The notes: a model not told the origin generated them from the letters alone. Shown: positions 24,236-33,345, counted from the first letter of the stretch. The stretch is 64,000 nucleotides of DNA from Bacillus sp. FJAT-45037 (GCF_002797325.1 NZ_KZ454938.1:756267-820266); one strand, 5' to 3'. Numbers and translations are program-made.

Positions 24236-25352
24236 TAAAATTATTATCATTGCTTTGTCAATTACTCTGATTCTTACTGGCTGCGCCGATATACAATTAG
24301 TTGAAGAGATTGGTTTTATCAATATTGCTGGATATGATCTTTATGAAGAAGGCGAAAGTAATAAAACTAACCCTCGAACTTATCAAATCACTTTCGGGAT
24401 TCCACTTATTGACCCTGACAAAACAAAGCCAAGGGAAATTTTACAAACAGTTGGCCATACGAGTAAAGAAGGACGAATGAACTTAGCTAGAAAAACAGAT
24501 CGATCCCTTGTCAGTGGCCAGTTGCGGACAACACTGTTTGGGATTGATTTGGCAGAGAAGGGAATTCTGGATATATCAGATACGATGCTTAGAGATCCTA
24601 CGATCGGTAGTAGAGTTAAATTAGCCATCGTTAATGGCAGAGCGAATGAGTTATTAGCAAAAGAGTATCCTGAACACCCCAAAGTGGGCCCATATGTAGA
24701 TATGCTACTAGAACAAGGAGCAAAATCGAGTGTTATACCTGATACGGACTTGTATCAATTTACAACAGATCTTTTAGAAAGAGGCATTGACCCTATTATC
24801 CCAGTGATTAAAACGGGAGAAAAAGAAGTCATAATTGACGGCATTGGGTTACTAAAAGGGGACAAATATATAACGAAGATTAACCCACAAGATACGTTTT
24901 CGTTTTTGGTTTTGTATCAAAATTTCAATACTGGAGAGCTTAAATTGTCTCTTCCAAATGAAGAGGATAAACAAGAAGATCTTGTCATTTATAGTTCGTT
25001 TAGAAGTAAGAGAAAAATAAATGTTGTGAGTACTACTGAGCCATTTGAAGTTACTATAGACGTTAGTTTAAAAGGGAATATTGTTGAATATCACGGTTCA
25101 CTTGATTTGGAAACTGAAGAAGACCAAGAAAAACTAAAAGTAAATAGTGAACGGTTTATTGAAGCAAAAACAGCCGAGATTATCAAAACATTACAAAAAA
25201 ATAATGTCGATAGTATTGGATTAGGCAAAAACATTCGTAATAGCATTAGTTATGAAGATTGGGAAAATTTAGATTGGGAAGGTATTTATCCAGATGTAAC
25301 TGTAAATATCAATGCCAATGTCAATATTCGTGACTTCGGATTGATCCAATAA
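24228..25352 (+). CDS. Spore germination receptor subunit C (GerC lipoprotein)
   Basis: A 374-residue lipoprotein with signal peptide VNKIIIIALSITLILTGC; the Cys of LTGC would be lipidated. The rest is the GerC three-domain fold with the conserved GFINIAGYDL start and RTTLFGIDLAEKGI. It completes the receptor on the outer face of the inner spore membrane. The ATG at 24228, inside the end of the B gene, gives a proper signal peptide; a GTG at 24213 would add five charged residues. Confidence 0.93.
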   Translation: MVNKIIIIALSITLILTGCADIQLVEEIGFINIAGYDLYEEGESNKTNPRTYQITFGIPLIDPDKTKPREILQTVGHTSKEGRMNLARKTDRSLVSGQLRTTLFGIDLAEKGILDISDTMLRDPTIGSRVKLAIVNGRANELLAKEYPEHPKVGPYVDMLLEQGAKSSVIPDTDLYQFTTDLLERGIDPIIPVIKTGEKEVIIDGIGLLKGDKYITKINPQDTFSFLVLYQNFNTGELKLSLPNEEDKQEDLVIYSSFRSKRKINVVSTTEPFEVTIDVSLKGNIVEYHGSLDLETEEDQEKLKVNSERFIEAKTAEIIKTLQKNNVDSIGLGKNIRNSISYEDWENLDWEGIYPDVTVNINANVNIRDFGLIQ

Positions 25353-25434
25353 TGCATTTTAACTGTTTTTCAGAAGAAGTCTTACTCTACAAGCGTAGCC
25401 TAAAGGATCGAAAACAATGCTTTGATAAAAAGGC

Positions 25435-25465
25435 GGATCTGTGGTGTCTGACCCCCTAGTGCATA
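25435..25465 (+). repeat. Partial dispersed repeat (left half)
   Basis: GGATCTGTGGTGTCTGACCC followed by CCTAGTGC matches the left half of the ~65-bp repeat. The remainder of the 25353-25963 gap has a terminator at 25648 and otherwise nothing recognisable. Confidence 0.6.
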
Positions 25466-25647
25466 GGAGTGTATCCAATCCATTAGCAGATTATTTCATA
25501 AGCATGGCAATCGACTTGTCTACCATGCGATCATTCCTAGCTAAAATTGTACTCACTGGAACTAGCCCTGGAATTTTTAGCGAAATGATTAGCAGAACAC
25601 GAGTGAAATTGAAATAAAGTTCGGATAGATTCGGATCTTATATTGTG

Positions 25648-25680
25648 GTGAGCGCCGAATTTGTGGCGCTCACTTTATTT
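25648..25680 (+). terminator. Terminator in the ger-mur gap
   Basis: GTGAGCGCC pairs perfectly with GGCGCTCAC and is followed by TTTATTTT. It lies nearly 300 bases after gerC and may end that operon. Confidence 0.8.
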
Positions 25681-25963
25681 TATGTTGCCCTCGGCATCGT
25701 ATTTGTTGCACTTTCTCACTTTAGTGCGGTAATATGTGTATGGACGTAATTCGACAAAAACTGTAATGATGTTGACAACAACTGTGAGAGAAACCATGTA
25801 GCATAACTAAACTAAGAGAACTTTTGAACCGATTGCAGAACGGTAGGTTTTTTCTGGAGTCTGTATGCAGATCTCAGAACTAAATTTTCTTAATAATGGA
25901 AGTTCGGTGGTTTCTTTTATCCGTTAAAATAGTACAAAAATATCTTATGATTGGAGTCTCAGC

Positions 25964-27475
25964 ATGAACATTTCTCAAATTTTAAAAGGACAAGTACTAT
26001 CTACTTTTGGTCCTGCTCCAAAAGAGGTTACACACATAAATTATGACTCTAGAAAAATAACGAATCATGGCTGTTTTGTTTGCATTAAAGGAGACAATAC
26101 AGATGGACATTTATACATTGAGAAGGCAGTGTTACAAGGAGCAGTTCAGATTATCGGGAACGATCAGGATGTAATGATAGAGAACGCAAAGCGGTATTCT
26201 GACGTTCAATTTATTCTTGTCAAAGAACCTAAAAAAGCACTTGCTATTTATTCCTCTTATTTACAAAGTCATGCTCATAAACAGATGTCTTTAATTGGGG
26301 TAACAGGTACATTTGGTAAGACAACGATTACTGCTTATATTCGGAACTTGTTAAATGGTTTAGGAATTAAAACGGGTTCCATAGGTACCGCTGGTGTTTG
26401 GGATCATGAAAGTTCACTTTCTATCCACAAAAGCACACCTACAACACCAGAATCATCCGATCTGCACGCCTATATAAAGCTAATGAGAGAAAGGAATATT
26501 TCTTCTGTAGTAATGGAAGCAACATCCATAGGTCTTGATCAAGAAAGGCTATTCGGAATAGATTTCGACATTGCTGTGCATTCCAATCTCCATCCCGAAC
26601 ATCTTGATTATCACGGAACGTTTGAGCAATATAAGAAAGCGAAACTAAGTTTATTTGAACAAGCAAATGTGGCTGTAGTAAATACTGATGATGAGGGTAT
26701 GAGTAAGGATATAATTTCTATGTTTGAAGGGGACCTTTGGACATACGGAATTCTTCATAACGCTACCATTCAAGCAAAAAATCTGGAAGCTACTTCAGAA
26801 GGCAGCTATTTTGATTTGCTTATTAAAGATCAACAGTACCATATTTTTTTACCAGTACTTGGTACACACAACATTTATAATTTCCTTGCTAGTCTTTGTG
26901 TATGTCTCGCAAAAGGGGTAACGCTCAAAGAACTTTATCCCCTCTTTCTTAAACTTGAAGGGCCTCCAGGGAGACTTCAACTAATTTCTGAGTTCACCAA
27001 TCGAAAAATGATTTTTGATTTTTCTCACACGCCATCCGCTCTAGACAACTTACTTAAAACAATAAAGCCCATCCCTTACAAACGATTAATCATCATGATT
27101 ACTGGCATTGGCATTAGAGAAAAATCTCTTCGGGCACCTATAGCGAAAGCGGTGGAGGGGAGAGCGGATGAGATTGTTGTCACAGCTGATCACCCTGGCG
27201 ATGAAGATCCGTTGGTTATTGTTAACGATGTGATAGCTGGGTTTGAGACTACAACAGAGAATGTTCATCCCGTGACAAATCGTGGAGATGCTATTAAGAA
27301 AGCTATGGGGCTCACTCAAGAGGGAGACCTGATATTAATAACCGGATTATGTATGGAAGAATTCCAAATTATTAACGGGAAGAAAGTTCCTTATTATGAT
27401 TATGACCACGTTAAAGAATTTTTGGACAGTAACAATCCTCAAAAACATCTTCAGATAAATTCTGTTTGTAAGTGA
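25964..27475 (+). CDS. MurE-like Mur ligase paralog, atypical
   Basis: A 503-residue three-domain Mur ligase closest in layout to MurE (UDP-MurNAc-tripeptide synthetase). Visible are DSRKI in domain 1, the P-loop GVTGTFGKTT (112-121), STPTTPES, MEATSIGLDQERL, NLHPEHLDYHGTFEQYKKAK with the probable carbamylated Lys227, GPPGRLQ and DFSHTPSALDNLL. Two features depart from housekeeping MurE: the conserved Asn of GTNGKT is Phe117, and the DNPR amino-acid selection motif is DHPG (409-412). It therefore probably adds another amino acid or acts on another acceptor; this is inference. It stands alone after the ger operon, in place of the division-cell wall cluster where murE normally sits. GGAG precedes the ATG. 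Confidence 0.8.
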   Translation: MNISQILKGQVLSTFGPAPKEVTHINYDSRKITNHGCFVCIKGDNTDGHLYIEKAVLQGAVQIIGNDQDVMIENAKRYSDVQFILVKEPKKALAIYSSYLQSHAHKQMSLIGVTGTFGKTTITAYIRNLLNGLGIKTGSIGTAGVWDHESSLSIHKSTPTTPESSDLHAYIKLMRERNISSVVMEATSIGLDQERLFGIDFDIAVHSNLHPEHLDYHGTFEQYKKAKLSLFEQANVAVVNTDDEGMSKDIISMFEGDLWTYGILHNATIQAKNLEATSEGSYFDLLIKDQQYHIFLPVLGTHNIYNFLASLCVCLAKGVTLKELYPLFLKLEGPPGRLQLISEFTNRKMIFDFSHTPSALDNLLKTIKPIPYKRLIIMITGIGIREKSLRAPIAKAVEGRADEIVVTADHPGDEDPLVIVNDVIAGFETTTENVHPVTNRGDAIKKAMGLTQEGDLILITGLCMEEFQIINGKKVPYYDYDHVKEFLDSNNPQKHLQINSVCK

Positions 27476-27500
27476 GCAAAAGATCACTTGAGAAAAAAGT

Positions 27501-27567
27501 GGATCTGTGGTGTTTGAAACCCAGTGCGCTAAAGTTTTAAAGGAGAGAGGGACTGACACTAGAACTC
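27501..27567 (+). repeat. Dispersed ~65-bp repeat, copy F
   Basis: This is one of the best full copies: GGATCTGTGGTGTTTGAAAC, CAGTGCGCTAAAGTTTTAA and GGGACTGACACTAGAACT. Confidence 0.75.
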
Positions 27568-27602
27568 TACAGTCAAATTCACCGCATAAAGTGCAAGACG
27601 AA

Positions 27603-27630
27603 GCATGGCGAATTCTCGCCATGCCCTTTT
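27603..27630 (+). terminator. Terminator
   Basis: GCATGGCGA pairs with TCGCCATGC around an ATTC loop and is followed by CCTTTTT. It ends the Mur ligase transcript. Confidence 0.85.
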
Positions 27631-27643
27631 TAGTGGTTTAGAA

Positions 27644-27922
27644 AACCCCTGGCTATGCCGGGGGTTCTGGAGAGCTTTCAGCGTGGTAATAAAAAAACCT
27701 CACTACATGATAAGATATAGTTGGTTTCCCGACCACTACATCTCCTCATAGAAGGAGGTATGCCCTGTGAAGGACATGAACAGTTTAGCACATACCACGT
27801 GGAATTGTAAGTATCACGTAGTCTTTGCGCCAAAGTACAGACGACAGATTATTTATGGAAAGTATAAACAAAGTATTGGAAAGATTATCAGAGATTTATG
27901 TGAACGGAAAGGTGTCGTATAG
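27644..27922 (+). mobile_element. IS200/IS605-family remnant (left end and 5' part of tnpA)
   Basis: The hairpin AACCCCTGGC/GCCGGGGGTT (27644-27666) followed by CTGGAGAGCTTT is the typical subterminal hairpin of IS200 left ends. About 100 bases on, GAAGGAGG and GTG 27767 open a frame reading MKDMNSLAHTTWNCKYHVVF, then APKYRRQIIYGKYKQSIGKI, which is the N-terminus of the IS200 Y1 transposase. The similarity stops at about 27916, after LCERKGV, and a stop codon follows at 27920. The catalytic HUH and Tyr parts are missing, so the element is dead. Confidence 0.8.
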
Positions 27923-28067
27923 AGTAATTTTTGAAGGGATAGAAAAACTTAAATTAAAGCCAGGTACTTTTGAATTTGAAGCGATTGCCGATTTTTCTTT
28001 GGATTCAGATGATGTTTTAGGAACAAAAATAGAAATTCTAGTTTCTGACATTCAGGAAGTTGAATAA
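27912..28067 (+). pseudogene. C-terminal fragment of an unknown gene joined to the IS200 remnant
   Basis: In the frame one base over from tnpA, about 50 codons read SYRVIFEGIEKLKLKPGTFE, then FEAIADFSLDSDDVLGTKIE and ILVSDIQEVE. This looks like genuine coding sequence (acidic, alternating pattern) without its own start. It is probably the tail of a gene cut by the IS insertion or by deletion of its right half. An 80-codon open frame from 27825 across the junction is a chimera. Nothing is recognised in 28068-28292. Confidence 0.45.
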
Positions 28068-28292
28068 TTCCTTATTCTACTATCGGGTTCGTATCTGGAG
28101 TAAGAGATACGCTCTTTCGCTTTTGGAGCAGGTTAATGGAATATGCTATCTAATCATTGAAGTGATATCATTTCATAACATATATAGAATCAATGAGAAG
28201 ACTGCGCTTCCCATTTAGATGAAATTTTATTTATATTATTACTGACTTTAACCCACACTAACGTAAAAGAGATAGTTGGAAGTGGGTAGATA

Positions 28293-28880
28293 ATGATGAC
28301 TGATGAACAAGGGAAGCGACTAAATGAGATATTAGATTTACAAGAGATGATTGTTTCCATGTGGTTGGACTATTGGAAGGACTTCTCTTATTTTGATACA
28401 GGTCCATTCTGGGTCATCGTTGCGATGTTAGTTTTGCCTCTTGTTTTAATTTACTTTAAAATCGATCGAACAAAGGTTTTTCAAATTGGATTTTATGGAT
28501 TCAATATACACACTTGGTTTACTTATTCAGATGCCATTGCATCGACAACAGGTCACGTATATTATCCATTTCAGGTGGTACCAGTTTTGCCAGTTAACTT
28601 TGCCTTGGATGCTTCACTTGTCCCTGTCACCTTCATGTTGGTATATCAATGGTGTATAAATAACAATAAGAATGTATTCCTTTATGGTGTATTAACGAGT
28701 GCTGTTTTCTCTTTCTTACTTAAGCCAATTATGGCTGCAGGGGATTTAATCAGATTAGATCATGGTATGAATTATTTTTATCTCTTTCTCAATTATCTAG
28801 TCATCTTGATTTTGGCAATTGTAATAACCAGGGTCTTTATCTACTTAAAACACCATCCCAATATTCATAAGAATAAATAA
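28293..28880 (+). CDS. CBO0543-like membrane protein, hypothetical
   Basis: A 195-residue membrane protein with about five helices. The pattern VLPVNFALDASLVPVTFMLVYQW after a GHVYYPF turn resembles the CBO0543-type membrane proteins of Firmicutes, whose function is unknown. The N-terminal amphipathic part (EQGKRLNEILDLQEM) lies in the cytoplasm. GAAGTGGG lies upstream; either of two adjacent ATG codons (28293, 28296) could be the start. Confidence 0.6.
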   Translation: MMTDEQGKRLNEILDLQEMIVSMWLDYWKDFSYFDTGPFWVIVAMLVLPLVLIYFKIDRTKVFQIGFYGFNIHTWFTYSDAIASTTGHVYYPFQVVPVLPVNFALDASLVPVTFMLVYQWCINNNKNVFLYGVLTSAVFSFLLKPIMAAGDLIRLDHGMNYFYLFLNYLVILILAIVITRVFIYLKHHPNIHKNK

Positions 28881-28996
28881 GTGTAATGTAGTTTTTATTC
28901 TAAAAGGTCAACTTTAAATTTTTGGTAGGCTAATGAGATCAAAAGGAAAAAAATCTTTTTTTTGAAAACCGAGAATCCATTACAATTTATACAGTT

Positions 28997-29034
28997 TTAA
29001 AAGAACAGCACTTTAACCAAGTGCTGCTCTTTTA
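28997..29034 (+). terminator. Terminator
   Basis: AAGAACAGCACTT pairs with AAGTGCTGCTCTTTT around a short loop. It is immediately followed by the half element at 29032. Confidence 0.8.
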
Positions 29035-29047
29035 TGTCCCAGCCTCT
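29032..29047 (+). repeat. Right-end half of the GGGACA-ended element
   Basis: TTATGTCCCAGCCTCTT matches the right ends at 4573 and 5508, but no left end is present, so this is a solo end. The rest of 29048-29307 shows nothing recognisable. Confidence 0.5.
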
Positions 29048-29307
29048 TAGCCCGAAGACTCCATCTGATTGGATTCTGTAAGCTTTCAGTGTTTGAGTGA
29101 GAACCCTTCGATTTGTTTAACAGATTCATAGGTTTAGTATGCTTGTGATAAGAGCGTGTGATCCCTCCTGTACAAGCCTTTATACAGGAATTATTGACGA
29201 TTTTATTCGAAAAAAATACAAAATAGATTAATCTAAAAAGGAAATTAATGTTAAACTATTGTGGGAGAATAATTGAATTAGAATCTTGAGAGTGGGGCTT
29301 GGGGATT

Positions 29308-29637
29308 TTGAAGAATTTATTTATGATATTAGGGATAGGAATATTTTTTGTGCTTTCAGGTTGTAACAAAAATATTGATGCTTCTCATTTCATGTGGAAC
29401 GATATTATATATATTGCTACATATGAACCTATCTCAGAAGAAGAGATTATCGAAGAGATTGGGATGATTTCAAGAATTGTTGAAGGTACAGCAAAGGAAA
29501 GCGGGGAGGCAAAAGGTATTGTTCAAGGTACGAGACTGTATCAAATAAAAGGAAGAGAGATTTCATCTGGCAAAAACGGTTATATTGCGTATGGAATAGA
29601 CGGAAAATTTTATATTGCAAGTAAATATAATCAATAG
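29308..29637 (+). CDS. Small lipoprotein, hypothetical
   Basis: A roughly 109-residue lipoprotein. The signal peptide KNLFMILGIGIFFVLSGC ends in the lipobox LSGC, and the mature part is about 90 residues with no recognised domain (DIIYIATYEPISEEEIIEEI). Starts are non-ATG: TTG at 29299 or 29308; the second gives the better signal peptide and spacing from GTGGGG. It should be anchored on the outer membrane face. Confidence 0.65.
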   Translation: MKNLFMILGIGIFFVLSGCNKNIDASHFMWNDIIYIATYEPISEEEIIEEIGMISRIVEGTAKESGEAKGIVQGTRLYQIKGREISSGKNGYIAYGIDGKFYIASKYNQ

Positions 29638-29717
29638 TTTAGATGTTATTTATCTAACGGAGCAAAAAAGTTCAGTGTACTTAAAATTTATATTAAATAA
29701 AGAAGGAAGGGTAGAAA

Positions 29718-30149
29718 ATGGTTTATAAAGCAAGAACTCCAAGAGCCGTCTTAGGAGTCTTATTAGCATTAACAGTGGTGTCGATTATAAGTTTAGAGTA
29801 CTCCTATATGTTATGGTTACTACATTATCAAATTATATTTGCTACAATCCTTTTATTGTTAACCTTTATTAAATATGAATTTAAAATAGATAATGGATAT
29901 TTGGAATATCATATATTTTTCTTGACAATACCCATCTACAAGAAAGTATTAATTCCCAATGAAATAAGTCAAATGAACTTTAAACGTATTGGTTGGGAAA
30001 AATGTGCGATTATAAACGTCAAAAGCGGGTTTAACATTCGAGTTATTAATTTTGCTCCAAACAGTGTATTTAAAGATTTAATTGATTTTGCTCATAATAA
30101 TAGTATTCCAATATCTAAAACAAAGGATATTTTGATTTTAGGTAAATAA
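29718..30149 (+). CDS. Bacterial PH-domain-like membrane protein
   Basis: A 143-residue protein with two N-terminal membrane helices (about 9-26 and 33-49) followed by a beta-rich cytoplasmic domain (KYEFKIDNGYLEYHIFFLTIPIYKKVL) that looks like the small bPH domains common in Firmicute membrane proteins. Function unknown. AGAAGGAAGGG precedes the ATG. A repeated hairpin follows. Confidence 0.6.
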   Translation: MVYKARTPRAVLGVLLALTVVSIISLEYSYMLWLLHYQIIFATILLLLTFIKYEFKIDNGYLEYHIFFLTIPIYKKVLIPNEISQMNFKRIGWEKCAIINVKSGFNIRVINFAPNSVFKDLIDFAHNNSIPISKTKDILILGK

Positions 30150-30163
30150 ATTTTCTTAGAAGA

Positions 30164-30202
30164 ACGGGTGCGTTGATTTACTAAGATCAACGCACTTCTT
30201 AT
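30164..30202 (+). repeat. Repeated hairpin (copy 2 of 2)
   Basis: GTGCGTTGA (30168-30176) pairs perfectly with TCAACGCAC (30187-30195), with the same ACGG and TTCTTATT flanks as at 17477. It may act as a terminator. The stretch 30203-30402 shows nothing else. Confidence 0.6.
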
Positions 30203-30402
30203 TGCACTCACGAGTGGGTTAACTGATTAAAAATTTGTGTGACTTTCTCAAAACTCTTATGGTCATTAACTGTAAAGGGAGGTTGCCGTTCTAATGGTTA
30301 TTTGGTAGTGCTTTAACCATATAAGAGATGCATCTTTTCTCGTTTTTCCCGTGTTATAAAATGTACCGATCGTTCAATTGATAAAAAGGGGTCTGAAACA
30401 CA

Positions 30403-32226
30403 GTGAATAATCGCGATAGTAAGGTTTTTAAATCGTTCATTTGTTTTCTATTACTCTGGATTTTACTTGGATATAATCCTCCACCAACATTTTCTGCAAG
30501 TGAACATATCTTTTCAGAAAATAAATTAGAGAATTATCTAAAAGAAAATAACAATGATATCGCTGGTTTAGCAGCAATTGTGATAGACGAAGATGAAGTA
30601 ATTTACAAAATGGAAGGTTATGCAAATATAGAAGAACAAATTTTAATTAATGAAAATACTGTTTTTGAATGGGCATCCGTTTCTAAAATTCTAATTTGGA
30701 TTAGTGTTTTACAATTAATCGAAAAAGGAGAGCTTGATTTAGAAACTGATATTAAAACTTACTTGCCAAATGATTTCCGCTCCAAGATAAAATTTGAGGA
30801 TTCAATCACGATGCATCACTTAATGCATCATACAGCGGGATTTGATGACAGTTTTACAGATTTAATGATTCATAGTCCAACCAACAAGAACACATTAAGA
30901 GAAGTACTCGAAGAAGCAGATATTAAGCAGATATATCCTCCTGGTGATGTTGTTGCTTATTCAAATTATGGAAGTGGCCTTGCTGCCTATATTGTTGAAA
31001 AAATCAGTGGTCTAGACTACCAGGAATACATACGGAAGAATATTTTTGAACCACTTCAAATGACAAAAACAGCAATAGATCCCGAACAAGACGATAACAA
31101 ATGGGTGAAAGAACAGAGGGGAGAGGTGCAGGGATATTCGAATGCACGGCAATTAATTGAACCTAATTTATACTCGATTCCCATGTATCCGATAGGTAGT
31201 GCTATGGGAACAGCTTCAGATTTACAAAAGTTATTACAAGTGTTATTAACTGAAGATGGAACCCCTTTATTTAAAGATGAAAAAACGATTGATATCATGT
31301 TTGAACCAACATTATATTATCCGGAAACCAATATTCCCAGGGTCGCAAACGGTTTATTTTATTTACCATCGAAAAGTCATCATGTGTATGGTCACAGTGG
31401 GAATTCCAAAGCCTTTAGCTCCTCTTTTTATGTAGATAGAAAAGAACGTATCGGAGTTTTAGTGCTGACAAACATTAAAGATGAAAGTACTTTCACATCG
31501 GGGATACCTGAAATCATTTTTGGTGAGTATGCACATGTTGAAAATGACGTAATTTTGGAAACCGCATCTCAATGGAATGGTATTTATGAGCCGGCTCGGT
31601 TGCCCAGCTCTGGATTTAGTAAGGTGTACGGATTATTTTTAAGAGGTAAAACGAAACATAGTGGATCAAATCATTTAATTATGAACGGCTTACATTATTC
31701 ACAGCTAGAACCAGGCATTTACAAAACAGAGAATGGTCCCAGTTTGTACAGTCTAGATGTTTATTCAAAACATCCGAAAATGAAAAACATGTTATCTAAT
31801 ACATATTCGGATTTACTTTACGTTCCTTATTATAAACATCTCCTAGAGTGGGGAGGAATGATTCTAGGAGTATTAGCTATACTGCTTTCTTTCATCTATG
31901 TTATCGTAACTTCTTTTAAAAGGATATGGAATAAAAAACCTCTGCACACGTTCCTTTTTAGTCAACATGTTTTAAATCTACTTATGTTTATGAACGTTCT
32001 TTGGATAGGTTATAAGACAGTATCAATGGTCAGTTATGCCACCCTCAAACCATTTTTAACTTTCAATCTTATATATCTAGTTATAGCTCTTGTTAATAGT
32101 GGATTTTTAAGTGTTAAGATAAAAAATCAAAGTTTAAGTAAACGTGAAAAACTGGTTTGGATTATGACAATTGTTTTGACATTAATTTTATGTGTAAACA
32201 TTTTGTATTGGGAGTTTTATTATTAG
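30403..32226 (+). CDS. Serine hydrolase (class C beta-lactamase family) with C-terminal membrane domain
   Basis: A 607-residue protein with a signal peptide (about 10-30), an extracytoplasmic serine beta-lactamase-like/PBP4* domain (about 40-360) and four membrane helices in the last 150 residues. The three active-site elements are visible: S-x-x-K in WASVSKI, Y-x-N in VAYSNYGSG and H-x-G in VYGHSGNS. Proteins of this class are D-aminopeptidases, esterases or peptidoglycan-acting enzymes. It starts at GTG 30403 with AAAAGGGG upstream. The membrane tail suggests a surface-tethered enzyme. The substrate is unknown. A second, soluble member lies at 59671. Confidence 0.85.
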   Translation: MNNRDSKVFKSFICFLLLWILLGYNPPPTFSASEHIFSENKLENYLKENNNDIAGLAAIVIDEDEVIYKMEGYANIEEQILINENTVFEWASVSKILIWISVLQLIEKGELDLETDIKTYLPNDFRSKIKFEDSITMHHLMHHTAGFDDSFTDLMIHSPTNKNTLREVLEEADIKQIYPPGDVVAYSNYGSGLAAYIVEKISGLDYQEYIRKNIFEPLQMTKTAIDPEQDDNKWVKEQRGEVQGYSNARQLIEPNLYSIPMYPIGSAMGTASDLQKLLQVLLTEDGTPLFKDEKTIDIMFEPTLYYPETNIPRVANGLFYLPSKSHHVYGHSGNSKAFSSSFYVDRKERIGVLVLTNIKDESTFTSGIPEIIFGEYAHVENDVILETASQWNGIYEPARLPSSGFSKVYGLFLRGKTKHSGSNHLIMNGLHYSQLEPGIYKTENGPSLYSLDVYSKHPKMKNMLSNTYSDLLYVPYYKHLLEWGGMILGVLAILLSFIYVIVTSFKRIWNKKPLHTFLFSQHVLNLLMFMNVLWIGYKTVSMVSYATLKPFLTFNLIYLVIALVNSGFLSVKIKNQSLSKREKLVWIMTIVLTLILCVNILYWEFYY

Positions 32227-32256
32227 ATCTTTGTTGTCTGACCTCCAGTGCACTGA
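32227..32256 (+). repeat. Partial dispersed repeat (left half)
   Basis: GATCTTTGTTGTCTGACCTC and CAGTGCACT match the left part of the ~65-bp repeat and begin at the stop codon of the serine hydrolase gene. Confidence 0.5.
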
Positions 32257-32284
32257 TTCTCACTCTTATAAAAACCTATCGATG

Positions 32285-32312
32285 GAGCTGCCAATTTGGT
32301 GGCTCTTTTTAT
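32285..32312 (+). terminator. Terminator after serine hydrolase
   Basis: GAGCTGCC pairs with GGTGGCTC and is followed by TTTTTATT. Confidence 0.75.
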
Positions 32313-32418
32313 TTGTTAGCTAGGTAGGAGCCTAATTAAGATGAAGTTCCCAATTGAAGTTACGTTCTTAAAACATGGGCATATGATGCTTTATCAACTT
32401 TTAAAGGAGATGAACAAT

Positions 32419-33312
32419 TTGCATTATGAACCGAACGGGAATTTATATCCTTATTATGCGAAATTAAACCATGGAAACGAATACAGAACAGAGCAACAAA
32501 TGGCGGCCGATGAACTCTTTGCAGCTATTAAGAGAGAAGCCTCGGCGATTGACCTTTATCATCGATTAGCTGATGCTGCACCAGATTACGATCATCAAGA
32601 AAACCTTCTTTATGCGTTAGAAGGAAAGCAGGCTTATTTGGACCATTTTACGAACCTTTATACGTATCTTTTAGGAACAGAGCCTACCTATGAGGTTGAT
32701 TCAGTCTCTGTGGATAGCTATCAAGATGGTTTGCAAAAAGCGTATGAGATGGAAGTTGAGGCTGTAAATGATTATTATAGAGCATGTTTACTTCCTCAGC
32801 ATCTAGAGGTTCATAATAGCTTTCTTTGGGCTTTGGAGGGTGAACAAGAAAATGCACAACGACTAAGTTCATTATACGAAGATATCCAAAATCGAATACA
32901 AGACTACGGACCAGAACCGTTGATCATTGATATTGAAGAAGTGACAAAAGAAAACACCAATTACCGAACGACATTGTGGACGGGTGATCATTTGCAAATT
33001 ACCTTGATGAGTATTGAGGTTGGGGGAGACATTGGCTTAGAAACGCATCCAAACCTTGATCAATTTATCCGGCTTGAAGAAGGACACGGATTTGTGCAAA
33101 TGGGGGATGTGCCAGATAATTTATATATCGAACAAGAGGTCTACGATGACTATGCGATCGTGATTCCGGCTGGCAAGTGGCATAACTTAACGAACATAGG
33201 TGATACTCCAATCAAGCTGTATTCAATCTACGCGCCACCAGAGCATCCGTTTGGCACCATTCATGAGACGAAAGAAATCGCAATGGCTGCTGAAGAAGAT
33301 CATCAGTACTAA
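32419..33312 (+). CDS. Ferritin-like domain-cupin fusion protein
   Basis: A roughly 297-residue cytoplasmic protein. The N-terminal half (about 30-165) is a ferritin-like four-helix bundle with metal-type glutamates in ELFAAIKREASAIDLYHRLA, ALEGKQAYLDHF, AYEMEVEAVNDYYR and ALEGEQENAQRL. The C-terminal half (about 175-297) is a cupin with ETHPNLDQFIRLEEGHGFVQ and IPAGKWHNL. Cupins of this type bind metal through His and Glu. The pairing suggests a metal-dependent or oxidative-stress function. The TTG start at 32419 follows AAAGGAGATGA with ideal spacing; an in-frame ATG at 32341 with TAGGAG upstream would add 26 residues that look less protein-like. Confidence 0.75.
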   Translation: MHYEPNGNLYPYYAKLNHGNEYRTEQQMAADELFAAIKREASAIDLYHRLADAAPDYDHQENLLYALEGKQAYLDHFTNLYTYLLGTEPTYEVDSVSVDSYQDGLQKAYEMEVEAVNDYYRACLLPQHLEVHNSFLWALEGEQENAQRLSSLYEDIQNRIQDYGPEPLIIDIEEVTKENTNYRTTLWTGDHLQITLMSIEVGGDIGLETHPNLDQFIRLEEGHGFVQMGDVPDNLYIEQEVYDDYAIVIPAGKWHNLTNIGDTPIKLYSIYAPPEHPFGTIHETKEIAMAAEEDHQY

Positions 33313-33345
33313 TCATTGCGCACGTAAGGAGGGCAAGTTGGAAGG

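Noticed and set aside
27825-28067. 80-codon frame treated as one protein
   Set aside because: The first 29 codons run out of frame through the IS200 transposase sequence. Only the part after about 27912 looks coding, so the whole is a chimera.
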